From: JAAFJM01 sp964529175
GTDB lineage: Bacteria > Bacteroidota > Bacteroidia > UKL13-3
DNA length: 64,000 nucleotides
Reading direction: 5' to 3'
NCBI GenBank assembly: GCA_964529175.1
Contig: CAZGVO010000011.1
Coordinates: 1-64,000 of the forward strand
Shown: positions 1 through 8,938 of the stretch, one piece after another
Numbering within the stretch: the first letter of the stretch is position 1
Layout: the number at the start of each line of letters is the position of its first letter
Translations under genes and position numbers: made by a program
The notes under the pieces: generated by a model
Seen by the model: the letters and a program-made list of their open reading frames with translations, nothing else
The model's database searches: none
Told to the model about the DNA's origin: nothing

Positions 1-98
1 ATAAATATAACATATTTTATTCTCACTGCAAGTCTAAAGGGTGTCCTCACCAATCTAATAAGGTGCGGTGAGGACACCGACCTTGGACAAGGTAGTTG

Positions 99-226
99 CC
101 ATCGCACGGTTGTGGAAAGCCTCCTAGTTTTGAATGGGTGGCATCGCACGGTTGTGGAATGCCTCCATGTTTGGAGCAGGAGCCTCCGAACGGTTGTGGA
201 AAGCCTCCTAGTTTTGAATGGATGGC
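99..226. repeat. 42-bp tandem repeat, three copies
   Basis: Three head-to-tail copies of a 42-bp unit share the core CGGTTGTGGAA, with cores beginning near 107, 149 and 191. Copies one and three are nearly identical and copy two is degenerate. The block is GC-richer than its surroundings. Bases 1-357 hold no gene that I can support apart from this repeat. The period is a multiple of three, but no start codon leads into it, so I read it as non-coding. Confidence 0.85.
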
Positions 227-357
227 ATTTAATAAAGTGGACTAAATAAACTTTAAAAATGTTTTACTTGGAATAAGAAAATTTATGATATTTTAAAACA
301 TATAGTCTATAGAATATAATAAATTTTTATATGTTCGCCAAAAGAATTAAAATTTTT

Positions 358-1896
358 ATGAAAAAGATAATAGCCCTTGTTTACTTATTATTTAAACTGT
401 GTTCTTTGGAAGCACAGACAAATTTGTTAGAATTAGGTCCAGTCGATAAAAAGTTCTCGAATACTAATACTTTAGAATTTATTGGTAAAATAGGGGATAA
501 TTATTTTATAGACGATTCAAAAATGTCGATGGAAGAAAATAAGATTGTGATGATAAACTCTCAATTGGTTAAAGTAAAAGAGATCATTTTATCAAAACCT
601 AAAAGATCATTTTCTCGCTTTTATTACATAGATAAATATATTTCTTCAAACCAAATAATTGTAATATTTGAAGGTACTTATGGAAACAACAAAATTGTAT
701 ATGCTCAAAAACTAAATAAAAATTTAGAAGTTACTAAAGATTGGTTTGAAATTTATACTGCCAGCTCAATTGACTGGTTATTTTATTTTAAATTCAAGCA
801 ATCAAACCAAGATATTTTGTATGCAGTAAGAAATTTTGTTGGTGAAAATAACCGAAATTTAAAAGCAAGTGTTGAATTAGCTGTATTTGATGAAGAATTA
901 ACTGAAACCAAAAGACAGAGGATTGACCTAGGTTTTAATTGGTCAGATTACGAGCCATACCATGAAGAGAAGACTAATATTAGTTGTATTGTAATGGATG
1001 GGAATGTTAAAGGAAAAGGGATTTTTAGAATGATTTATAATATTTATGATGACAAAATACATAAAACAATCCAAGACATTCAAAAAAGCAACCGACATTA
1101 TCATACAGTGAAATACGTAGAAGATACTGCTGAAAATAAAATATATTGTATTGGATATTACAGAAATATTAATGAAAATAATCCAAAATTAAATCCAAAT
1201 GGTAATAGTTGCGATGGTATTTTTTTTCAGGCAATCAGTTCAATATCTAATGAAATTGAAGACGAAATAACCACAGATTTTACAGAAGAGTTCAAATTAA
1301 ATTTCTTAACTGCAAAAGATTTAAAAAACGGTGGAGAAATTCCTAATCATCCTATACATTTTGGTGCAATGAATAAGAATAATGAAATTATAATTATTGC
1401 GGAACATTTTGAAGAAATTAAATCCGTTATAATGTCTAGCTCTTTTAGTAATACTCCAACACAACGAACAACTACACATATTTATGGAGATATAATTGTT
1501 ACTTGTTTAAATCAAAAAGGAGAAATAAAATGGACTAGAATAATTCCTAAAATTTCGTCTTCTGATTATTTAAGTGGGTTTATTTATAAATTTGTTGAAA
1601 GCGGAGTGGATATAGTTTTTAGAGATAATCAAGATAATTATAACGATGTTGTTAAAAAAAAATATTATACTGATGTAGAAGAACCTTTTGGAAATGTTTG
1701 TTTGGTAAAAGCTCATATTAATAGAGACGGTAAATTAACATCTGATATTATTTTAGATAAAACTAATTACAAAACATTATCCTTCGATGTTTTTATAAAA
1801 CAATCATTTTTTGATTCTGATAGTATAATTTTATTTCTAAATAATAATATGCGTAAATATCAGTTAGGACGTTTGAGACTTTCAACAAATAAATAA
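358..1896 (+). CDS. Secreted protein of unknown function
   Basis: This encodes about 512 residues. The frame is open from an ATG at 331, but the ATG at 358 gives a much better signal peptide: MKK, a hydrophobic core and a cleavage-like LEAQ end. I therefore place the start at 358. The mature protein is rich in Lys, Asn, Asp and Ile, with many short alternating strand-like stretches, and shows no catalytic motif I recognise. Periplasmic or extracellular export is the only supported inference. It stands alone, between the 42-bp repeat and an OLD-type nuclease gene, in an AT-rich accessory stretch. A beta-propeller or another beta-rich fold is possible but unproven. Confidence 0.7.
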   Translation: MKKIIALVYLLFKLCSLEAQTNLLELGPVDKKFSNTNTLEFIGKIGDNYFIDDSKMSMEENKIVMINSQLVKVKEIILSKPKRSFSRFYYIDKYISSNQIIVIFEGTYGNNKIVYAQKLNKNLEVTKDWFEIYTASSIDWLFYFKFKQSNQDILYAVRNFVGENNRNLKASVELAVFDEELTETKRQRIDLGFNWSDYEPYHEEKTNISCIVMDGNVKGKGIFRMIYNIYDDKIHKTIQDIQKSNRHYHTVKYVEDTAENKIYCIGYYRNINENNPKLNPNGNSCDGIFFQAISSISNEIEDEITTDFTEEFKLNFLTAKDLKNGGEIPNHPIHFGAMNKNNEIIIIAEHFEEIKSVIMSSSFSNTPTQRTTTHIYGDIIVTCLNQKGEIKWTRIIPKISSSDYLSGFIYKFVESGVDIVFRDNQDNYNDVVKKKYYTDVEEPFGNVCLVKAHINRDGKLTSDIILDKTNYKTLSFDVFIKQSFFDSDSIILFLNNNMRKYQLGRLRLSTNK

Positions 1897-2038
1897 CAAT
1901 TGTATCATGTAAAACTTTTCCAGCCTTTGCAGACATTCTCGCCCGCAACAAAAATATGTTTTGTATTTAGATAAAAATTATTATTGCTGAATATGTAATA
2001 CAATACGCACTCTTTGAATTATATTTCGATACTTTTAG

Positions 2039-2060
2039 ATGTTGACATGCATGCCAACAT
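2039..2060. promoter_or_regulatory. Near-perfect 22-bp palindrome upstream of OLD gene
   Basis: The sequence ATGTTG-ACATGCATGC-CAACAT reads almost identically on both strands, with one mismatched pair. It ends 33 bp before the OLD start codon, a typical place for an operator. The regulator and any function are unknown. The rest of 1897-2093 shows nothing else clear. Confidence 0.4.
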
Positions 2061-2093
2061 CGGCAAAAAAAAGTTACCTGCAATTTAATAGAC

Positions 2094-3971
2094 ATGATAA
2101 CAATACCAATAAATATTAGCCTTCCTGACCTTTGGTCAACAAAAACATTTACTAAAAATGAATGGGGCGAGATTAACTTAATTGTTGGACCAAATGGAAC
2201 AGGAAAATCACTATTTGCCGACCAACTTAAAAATCAACTCAATGAACACGGCTATAAGACACGGCTTTTAAACGCTGAAAGACTATCAGGGCTTGAAAAA
2301 CAAGATTATTCTGGCTATGGTTACAGCAGTTTAAGTGATGGACTTAATATTTCAAATTTTAACCAAATCAAAAGTAATGGTGAAAGCTACGGACTTTCAT
2401 CATCTGCTTTTATAATACTTAAAGAAAGGCTCGATGTAAGAATTAAAATAGAAGCCTTATTATCAGACATTTTTAATAAAACAATTCGTTTAGTTGAAGA
2501 AGGGGGATTTCTTAAACCTAAAATTCAAAATAATTCAGGTGGGTCAGAATATGGCTTGAAAGAGAAAGAATGTCACGGTTTAAAGGAGTTAATGACACTT
2601 CTTACATTTCTGTATGATGAAAGTAAAAACTGTCTTATACTTGATGAACCAGAACTACATTTGCATCCACAATTCCAATCTTTTTTGCTAAGTGAAATAC
2701 GAAAATTTGCAGGCGACCCAAAAGTAGACCCAACCAAGAAATTATTTTTTATTATAACACATTCGCCTTACTTTTTAGATTTACGAAGTATTGACGATTT
2801 AAAAAGCATTCTTGTTTGCCATTATAATGAACCACCAAATTACGTTGATAATTTAGATGGGCAAGATGAATATATACTAAGGAAGTTTCTTCCTCGATTT
2901 AACACTCATCATAAACAATTTTTCTTTTCACCAAACCCAGTATTTGTTGAAGGATATACTGATCAGCAAATTATTACTTTGCTCTTTGACAAACTAGATT
3001 ATAACATTAGTGCATCAGGTTCAAGTATTATTGATGTTGGTGGAAAAGACGAATTAGCAGTTTTCTTTAGACTTTGCAAAAAACTAAATATCAAGGCAAG
3101 AATAATCGCAGATTTAGATGCTTTCTTTAAAGGAAAATTAAGAGAAGTTGTACAAGAAGATGAATGTTGCACAAAGTACATTCAAGAGAATGCATTAGGA
3201 ACAGATTTGTCTAGACTCATTGGCGAATTAGACCAAAAATTAAAATTAATTGCTGATGAACTAATTACTAAAACAGTTGCAGATGCAGATGTAAATCATA
3301 TAATTGACTACTTAAAACCAATAATAGGAATTGCTGATAAAAGAAATTCTGTTATTACCTCAATGTTAATTGCTCTAGTAAAATTTAGAGACAAAATATT
3401 TGCAGAATTATCGCCAACACAGCAAGGAGAAATCAATTACCTACTTCCAAGATTTAAACATTTACTAGAAGCTTTTAAAGCTGCAAATATTTTTATATTT
3501 CCAAAAGGAGAAATTGAGCACTACTATACTCAAACAGAAATTGATTATTTAAACTTTACTGACAAGGATAAAAATACATCTTTCCATAATGAACGTGACT
3601 ATATTTTAGCTTGTACTAATACAGCAGAATTAGAAATAAATTACGAAGAGCTTATTTTTATCTTGAAATCTTCTGTTCCTCAGATTAAAGTTGATTTAAG
3701 TAAACACATTAAATTTCAAATTGTCGAATGGTTGCAAACAGTGCAAAGGGCAATTTCAAAGGGTGACATAACAGAAGTAAATGATCTAAAAGCTAATGCA
3801 AGAATCGACTACAAATTATTTAGTCAAATTATTGAAGTTATCGACTTGAAAATTGAAGATGACAAGAGATTTGTTTGTAAAATCAAAATCAGTAAATCCT
3901 TGACAAGTATTGACCAAGAAATATCCTTTTCGGAAACAACTATACCACACAACTTTGAATTCAAAATATAA
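2094..3971 (+). CDS. OLD-family ATP-dependent nuclease (AAA + TOPRIM)
   Basis: This 625-residue protein has the architecture of a solo OLD (overcoming lysogenization defect) nuclease. An ABC-type ATPase comes first, with Walker A GPNGTGKS at 32-39, Walker B LILDEPE at 181-187 followed by HLHP, and a switch-like ITHSP. A TOPRIM domain follows, with the acidic motif VEGYTD at 285-290 and the metal-binding DLD at 340-342. Family members bind ATP and nick or degrade DNA, and several act in phage defence. No adjacent UvrD-like helicase is present, so this is not a Gabija pair. The C-terminal 270 residues are helical and unrecognised. Its context is accessory, with a palindrome just upstream and no co-transcribed partner. 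Confidence 0.85.
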   Translation: MITIPINISLPDLWSTKTFTKNEWGEINLIVGPNGTGKSLFADQLKNQLNEHGYKTRLLNAERLSGLEKQDYSGYGYSSLSDGLNISNFNQIKSNGESYGLSSSAFIILKERLDVRIKIEALLSDIFNKTIRLVEEGGFLKPKIQNNSGGSEYGLKEKECHGLKELMTLLTFLYDESKNCLILDEPELHLHPQFQSFLLSEIRKFAGDPKVDPTKKLFFIITHSPYFLDLRSIDDLKSILVCHYNEPPNYVDNLDGQDEYILRKFLPRFNTHHKQFFFSPNPVFVEGYTDQQIITLLFDKLDYNISASGSSIIDVGGKDELAVFFRLCKKLNIKARIIADLDAFFKGKLREVVQEDECCTKYIQENALGTDLSRLIGELDQKLKLIADELITKTVADADVNHIIDYLKPIIGIADKRNSVITSMLIALVKFRDKIFAELSPTQQGEINYLLPRFKHLLEAFKAANIFIFPKGEIEHYYTQTEIDYLNFTDKDKNTSFHNERDYILACTNTAELEINYEELIFILKSSVPQIKVDLSKHIKFQIVEWLQTVQRAISKGDITEVNDLKANARIDYKLFSQIIEVIDLKIEDDKRFVCKIKISKSLTSIDQEISFSETTIPHNFEFKI

Positions 3972-4205
3972 ACTGCGTGTAACAAGTATTTGACAAAAAG
4001 CGGGTGTAGAGCTTAAATGAAGCCTTATACTTATTATCAAGTTCATTTATAACAAACATTTTCCAACCAATATTAACCTTCCCGCCAACATCATTATTAT
4101 CTTTCTAATTTCATACATTATCCATAAATCAACAATTCATTCACGCCTTGAGTAATATACATTCAAAAATCAACCTATATTTACCACCATTATTTTAGTT
4201 AAAAT

Positions 4206-5261
4206 ATGGCAGAAAAATTTGAAATAGAAACCATTAGGTTAGAAAAAGTATCGGTGCACCAAGTAGGTAACCAAACCAATAACGAGGATTTAGTGGTTTC
4301 GAAAGATTTATTAGACCTAACCGATGATAAATTAAAGGAATTATTGGTGCGTTTTTTTGTTTCATCGTTTAACAGTCCTGAGTTTTATAATTTTAGTTTT
4401 AGCAATAACGATTTTAAGCTGAACCCCATTTATAATTACGCTTTTCAAGCCTTTGAACACGGTAGCTCTTTTCATATCAATAGTGTAAACATAGCCAAAC
4501 ATTTGTATAATTTGGCTACTCATCCGCAAATAAAAAGTGGAGATTTGTTTGTGGCCTATTTTGGCAATATTCAGGTAGAAGATGAAGATGTGGAAGCCAT
4601 TGGTATTTTTAAATCGGAAAACAAATACGATTTTTTAAATATTAATGCCGCAAACGATCAATTTGATGTTACTTATAACGATGGTATAAATATAGATAAA
4701 CTAGACAAAGGTTGCCTTATATTTAATACCCAAGCCGACCAAGGTTATAAAGTATGTATAGTAGATAAAGGTAATAAAGGTAGCGAGGCTCAGTATTGGA
4801 AAGATAGTTTTTTGCAGCTAAAACCTTGTAGCAATAATTATAATCACACCAAGGAGTTTATGAATATTGCCAAAAACTTTGTTACCAAACAGCTAAACGA
4901 AGAGTTTGAGGTAAGTAAAGCCGACCAAATAGATTACCTAAACCGCTCGGTTGATTATTTTAAAACCAACGATACCTTTGATAAACAAGAGTTTGAAAAA
5001 CAAGTTTTTGCCGATGAAAATGTAATTGAATCGTTTCGCACTTTTGATGAAGCTTATCGCAAAAGCAATGAGTTAGATATGATGGATAGTTTTGATATAT
5101 CTACCCAAGCAGTAAAAAAGCAAGCCAAGGTATTTAAAAGTGTGCTCAAACTTGATAAAAATTTCCATGTGTACATTCATGGCGATAGAAACTTAATAGA
5201 ACAAGGCGTAGACCCTGACGGAAGAAAGTACTATAAATTGTACTTTAAAGAAGAGGAATAA
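4206..5261 (+). CDS. NdpA/YejK-like 37-kDa nucleoid-associated protein
   Basis: The 351 residues resemble the nucleoid-associated protein NdpA family (YejK in E. coli): an opening strand with an EKVSVHQVGN-like segment, then a helical region and the central region GDLFVAYFGNIQVEDE around 118-133. Length fits the family (about 335-350). Members are cytoplasmic, dimeric and associate with the nucleoid, but their exact role is poorly known. In accessory regions they often lie among defence or mobile genes, which matches the OLD nuclease upstream. It has its own 234-bp upstream gap, in which I saw only AT-rich sequence with CGGGTGTAGAGC-like intergenic remnants. Confidence 0.75.
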   Translation: MAEKFEIETIRLEKVSVHQVGNQTNNEDLVVSKDLLDLTDDKLKELLVRFFVSSFNSPEFYNFSFSNNDFKLNPIYNYAFQAFEHGSSFHINSVNIAKHLYNLATHPQIKSGDLFVAYFGNIQVEDEDVEAIGIFKSENKYDFLNINAANDQFDVTYNDGINIDKLDKGCLIFNTQADQGYKVCIVDKGNKGSEAQYWKDSFLQLKPCSNNYNHTKEFMNIAKNFVTKQLNEEFEVSKADQIDYLNRSVDYFKTNDTFDKQEFEKQVFADENVIESFRTFDEAYRKSNELDMMDSFDISTQAVKKQAKVFKSVLKLDKNFHVYIHGDRNLIEQGVDPDGRKYYKLYFKEEE

Positions 5262-5348
5262 ACCTGCTTTGCAGGTTTTTAAATTCTAAATTCAAATAAC
5301 GAAATTCTAAATAATATCTAAAACACAACCAAATATTATTAAATAATA

Positions 5349-5828
5349 ATGTCAAAAAAGTTTTCCGAAGAAAGTAAAGAAATTATTAAAACTACTAAGA
5401 AATTAGCTGAGCGGTTTGGTAACAATTATATTGGTACCTGTCACTTTTTTTTATGTTTCAATAAATTCAATAAAAACGGAAGACTTCAACTAAATATAAC
5501 ATTTAAAGAAAAAAAGGATTGTATTAAATACCTTAAAGATGATAAAGGAGACAACGTTGATGGTAAAGATTTTTTACTTACAATCCCGATGGAAAAAGCT
5601 TTGAAATACAGTAGTTTTCACTGCATGATAATGGGAGATAATTTGGTTGAACCTGAACATATTTTTTTAGGTATTTTTACATATGATGGAGATAATAAAC
5701 AAGATTATATAAACTTATTAAAACAGAACAATATAGTTTTGAGTAAATTGAAATTATTGATTATTGATTTTTACTTTAATAAATTTTGGAGGAAAACTGG
5801 AATTGTGAAATTAATTTTTCAAAAATAA
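5349..5828 (+). CDS. Free-standing Clp N-domain-like protein
   Basis: The 159-residue product begins with a segment resembling the N-terminal repeat domain of ClpA/ClpC/ClpB: FSEESKEIIKTTKKLAERFG followed by NYIGTCHFF, where ClpC has the IGTEHLLLG motif. A second half-repeat follows: MEKALKYSS, then LVEPEHIFLGIF. No AAA+ module is attached, so it cannot unfold protein itself. Known stand-alone Clp-N proteins (ClpS-like adaptors, ClpC-N homologues) can act as adaptors, scavengers or stress proteins. It follows the NdpA-like gene by 87 bp and may share its transcript. The C-terminal 30 residues are basic and aromatic. Confidence 0.6.
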   Translation: MSKKFSEESKEIIKTTKKLAERFGNNYIGTCHFFLCFNKFNKNGRLQLNITFKEKKDCIKYLKDDKGDNVDGKDFLLTIPMEKALKYSSFHCMIMGDNLVEPEHIFLGIFTYDGDNKQDYINLLKQNNIVLSKLKLLIIDFYFNKFWRKTGIVKLIFQK

Positions 5829-5919
5829 TTAAAGAAAAACCCAATCAAACATTATTATATTTAAAGGTATCCTTTTCGAATTTCGAATTTATTTTTTCGA
5901 ATTTTTACTTCGCACTCAG

Positions 5920-6942
5920 TTAAAACAACTTATTCTTATACGTAGGTGTAAAGCCCATGTGTGCGTATGCTTTTTCGGTGGCTTCTCTTCCGCGAGGGGT
6001 GCGCATTAAAAATCCTTCTTGAATTAAATAAGGTTCATATACTTCTTCAATGGTTCCTCCATCTTCGCCAATTGCTGTAGCTAAAGTATTTAAGCCCACA
6101 GGGCCTCCTTTAAATTTTTCAATTAAGGTTTTTAAAATTCGGCTATCCATTTCGTCTAAACCTTCACTATCTACATTTAAGGCATTTAATGCAAATTGAG
6201 CTATATCTAAAGTAATTACCCCATTGCTTTTAACTTGCGCAAAATCGCGTGTTCTGCGTAAAAGGGCATTGCCTATACGCGGGGTTCCTCGGCTTCTTCG
6301 AGCTATTTCCCAAGCTGCTTCTTCATCTATTATTGAGTTCATAATGGTTGAACTACGTTCAATAATAGTTTTCATTAATTTTTTATCGTAATACTCTAAA
6401 CGTGAGTTAATTCCAAAACGTGCTCTTAATGGCGATGTTAATAAACCTGAGCGGGTAGTGGCACCAATTAAAGTAAAAGGTTCAATTTCTAACTGAATGC
6501 TGCGTGCATTGGGGCCGCTATCAATCATAATATCAATTTTATAATCTTCCATAGCCGAGTATAAAAACTCTTCTACAACTGGACTTAAACGATGTATTTC
6601 ATCAATAAAAAGCACATCGCCTTTTTCTAAATTAGTCAATAATCCTGCTAAATCGCCTGCTTTTTCTAACACAGGGCCGCTGGTAGTTTTTATATTAGCG
6701 CCTAATTCGTTGGCTATAATAATGCTTAAAGTAGTTTTACCCAAACCTGGAGGGCCATGTAAAAGCACATGGTCTAAAGCTTCGCCACGTTGTTTGGCAG
6801 CTTGTACAAATATTTTTAGGTTTTCAATGGTTTTTTCTTGTCCAGTAAAATCATCAAATAATCGCGGACGCAAAACACGTTCAAGCTCTTTTTCAGCGTT
6901 GGTTAAATGGCTATCTTCAGGGTCTAAATTTGGATTTCGCAC
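5920..6942 (-). CDS. ruvB: Holliday junction branch-migration helicase RuvB
   Basis: RuvB is the hexameric AAA+ motor that, with RuvA, drives branch migration of Holliday junctions. From a GTG start at 6942 the protein is 340 residues, the normal length. Walker A GPPGLGKT is at 63-70, followed by Walker B LFIDEIHRL and the RuvB signatures LIGATTRSGLL and RARFGI. A C-terminal winged helix ends in a conserved RGREAT segment. The frame stays open to an ATG at 7089, but the added 49 residues come from a GC-rich palindromic repeat and match no RuvB I know. I reject that extension. No RuvA or RuvC is adjacent. Confidence 0.95.
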   Translation of the reverse strand: MRNPNLDPEDSHLTNAEKELERVLRPRLFDDFTGQEKTIENLKIFVQAAKQRGEALDHVLLHGPPGLGKTTLSIIIANELGANIKTTSGPVLEKAGDLAGLLTNLEKGDVLFIDEIHRLSPVVEEFLYSAMEDYKIDIMIDSGPNARSIQLEIEPFTLIGATTRSGLLTSPLRARFGINSRLEYYDKKLMKTIIERSSTIMNSIIDEEAAWEIARRSRGTPRIGNALLRRTRDFAQVKSNGVITLDIAQFALNALNVDSEGLDEMDSRILKTLIEKFKGGPVGLNTLATAIGEDGGTIEEVYEPYLIQEGFLMRTPRGREATEKAYAHMGFTPTYKNKLF

Positions 6943-7008
6943 AAGCGCGAATGTAGTAATTTTCTTTGCTTTTATTTTCACTCCTTTCTTTTTCCTTAGA
7001 TGAAAAAG

Positions 7009-7092
7009 AAACAATCCCGCAAGGCGGGACAAGGCAAAAAAATGCTTCCACGCACAGGCTTGGGCTGGCCCGCTTTTTTGCCAGCCCAACGC
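7009..7092. repeat. GC-rich intergenic palindromic repeat
   Basis: This stretch is much richer in GC than its flanks. It holds two hairpins: TCCCGC-AAG-GCGGGA at 7015-7029, and GGGCTGGC paired with GCCAGCCC at 7062-7087. It lies between ruvB and its probable promoter region. Palindromic units of this sort are common in Bacteroidota intergenic DNA. It creates an artificial in-frame extension of ruvB. Confidence 0.7.
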
Positions 7093-7269
7093 ACATCGTT
7101 AATGGAATAGTTCATTGACAATTCAAATTTTCTAATTTAAAATATAAAATACTAATATTGATAGATAAGAAAAAAATATTGTTAGAATGGCTTTACATTT
7201 TATTTTTCAAACACCTCTTAAAAAAAACTATTTTAAAACAAATGCTTTATAATAATTAAATTTATTGCC

Positions 7270-8856
7270 TTGCAACATTTTGCTCAATTATATAAAACCC
7301 TAGACCAAACTACCAAAACCAACGAAAAGGTAGATGCATTGTGCCAGTATTTTTTACAAGCCAATGAGTTGGATAAAATTTGGGTATTGGCCATTTTATG
7401 CGATAGAAAATTTAAATCAATTGCTAAAACATCGGAACTAAAACTTTGGGCTGCACAATTAGCCGAAATACCGCAATGGCTCTTTGACGAAACGTATCAA
7501 ATAGTAGGCGATTTGGCCGAAACCATTAGCAATATTTTACCATTGAGTAACACCATTATTGAAAAGCACTTGCATGTTTGGATTGATGAAATGGTGCAAC
7601 TTAAAGGAGCTGATGAACCATTACGAAAAGAATTTATTTGTAATGCATGGTTGCAGTTAGATGTGAACCAACGTTTTGTATTTAATAAACTTTGTACAGG
7701 TGGTTTTAGAATTGGGGTTTCGCAAAAATTGGTGGTTAAGGCTTTGGCTAAAGCATTTAATATTACTGAAAATGCCCTTGCGCATAGGTTAATGGGTAAT
7801 TGGGATGCGCAGAATACCACTTTTAATGAACTGCTTTTTACACAAAATAACAGCGATGATTTATCAAAGCCATATCCATTTTATTTAGCTTATGCCTTAG
7901 ATGATGAATTAACTAATTTAGGCTTAGCTAGTAATTGGCAAGCTGAATATAAATGGGATGGAATAAGGTCGCAATTAATAGTACGAAACAATCAAATTTA
8001 TATATGGAGTAGGGGCGAGGAGTTGGTTACCAATAAATTTCCAGAGTTATTAAGTTTGGTTCATAATGTGCCCAATGGAACTGTATTAGATGGCGAATTG
8101 GTGGGTTATAAAAATAATAAAATACTTAATTTTAATGATTTGCAAACGCGTATTACCCGCAAAAATGTTTCGAAAAAGTATTTAACCGATGTGCCTGTGG
8201 CTATAATAGCTTACGATTTATTAGAGTTAAATGGGCAAGATTACAGACAACAACCTTTAGCCGAAAGAAGGCTTAGGTTAGCAGAAATAGTGCAAGCTGC
8301 TAATAATGATTATTTGAAAATATCGCCAACTATTGAGTTTAACAATTGGGAAGATTTAACAGCAATAAGAGCAAATGCAAGGCAAATGATGGCTGAAGGA
8401 TTGATGCTTAAAAACAAAACATCTATTTACCAAGTTGGGCGTAAAAAAGGCGATTGGTATAAATGGAAGTTAGAACCTTACACAGTAGATGCAGTTTTAA
8501 TTTATGCGCAAAAAGGACATGGCCGAAGAGCTAATTTATATACTGATTATACTTTTGCTATTTGGAACAATGAAGGCGAGTTGGTGCCATTTACTAAGGC
8601 ATACAGCGGCTTAATCGATAAAGAATTAGTAGCAGTAGATGCTTGGATAAAACAAAACACGCGCGAAAAGTTTGGGCCTGTTAGGAGTGTAAATGCGGAG
8701 TTGGTGTTTGAGTTAGGTTTTGAAGGAATTAACTATTCGTCAAGGCATAAAAGTGGCATTGCATTGAGGTTTCCTCGTATTTTGCGTTGGCGTACTGATA
8801 AGAAGAAAGAAGAAGCTGATAAATTAAGTGAATTGGTAAAACTTATTGAGGTTTAA
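7270..8856 (+). CDS. ATP-dependent DNA ligase
   Basis: The 528-residue enzyme seals DNA nicks using ATP. An N-terminal helical ligase domain (about 1-190) precedes the nucleotidyltransferase core. The adenylated lysine is K228 in EYKWDGIR (motif I KxDG), followed by SRGEE (motif Ia-like), LDGELVGY (motif III), EGLMLKN (motif IV) and WYKWKLE (motif V). An OB-fold domain closes the protein. The start is TTG at 7270, since no ATG precedes the conserved QHFAQLYKTLD segment. Bacterial homologues usually serve repair alongside the essential NAD-dependent LigA. The usual partner genes (a ligase-associated helicase and an MBL exonuclease) are not next to it. Confidence 0.9.
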   Translation: MQHFAQLYKTLDQTTKTNEKVDALCQYFLQANELDKIWVLAILCDRKFKSIAKTSELKLWAAQLAEIPQWLFDETYQIVGDLAETISNILPLSNTIIEKHLHVWIDEMVQLKGADEPLRKEFICNAWLQLDVNQRFVFNKLCTGGFRIGVSQKLVVKALAKAFNITENALAHRLMGNWDAQNTTFNELLFTQNNSDDLSKPYPFYLAYALDDELTNLGLASNWQAEYKWDGIRSQLIVRNNQIYIWSRGEELVTNKFPELLSLVHNVPNGTVLDGELVGYKNNKILNFNDLQTRITRKNVSKKYLTDVPVAIIAYDLLELNGQDYRQQPLAERRLRLAEIVQAANNDYLKISPTIEFNNWEDLTAIRANARQMMAEGLMLKNKTSIYQVGRKKGDWYKWKLEPYTVDAVLIYAQKGHGRRANLYTDYTFAIWNNEGELVPFTKAYSGLIDKELVAVDAWIKQNTREKFGPVRSVNAELVFELGFEGINYSSRHKSGIALRFPRILRWRTDKKKEEADKLSELVKLIEV

Positions 8857-8882
8857 AATTAAATAAGATAAAAATATTTCAT

Positions 8883-8920
8883 AAAAAAGCCTTACAATCA
8901 ATAAGATTGTAAGGCTTTTT
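8883..8920. terminator. Bidirectional Rho-independent terminator
   Basis: A perfect 16-bp stem (8884-8899 with 8905-8920) has a 5-base loop and A/T tracts on both sides. It lies between the convergent ligase and peptide-transporter genes and would serve both. Confidence 0.9.
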
Positions 8921-8938
8921 CAAGTTATTGTTTGAGTC

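Noticed and set aside
2094..3971. Gabija GajA assignment for the OLD protein
   Set aside because: There is no GajB-like UvrD helicase gene next to it, so it is called a solo OLD nuclease.
6943..7089. 49-residue N-terminal extension of RuvB
   Set aside because: It is encoded by a GC-rich palindromic repeat and unlike any RuvB N-terminus; GTG at 6942 gives normal length.
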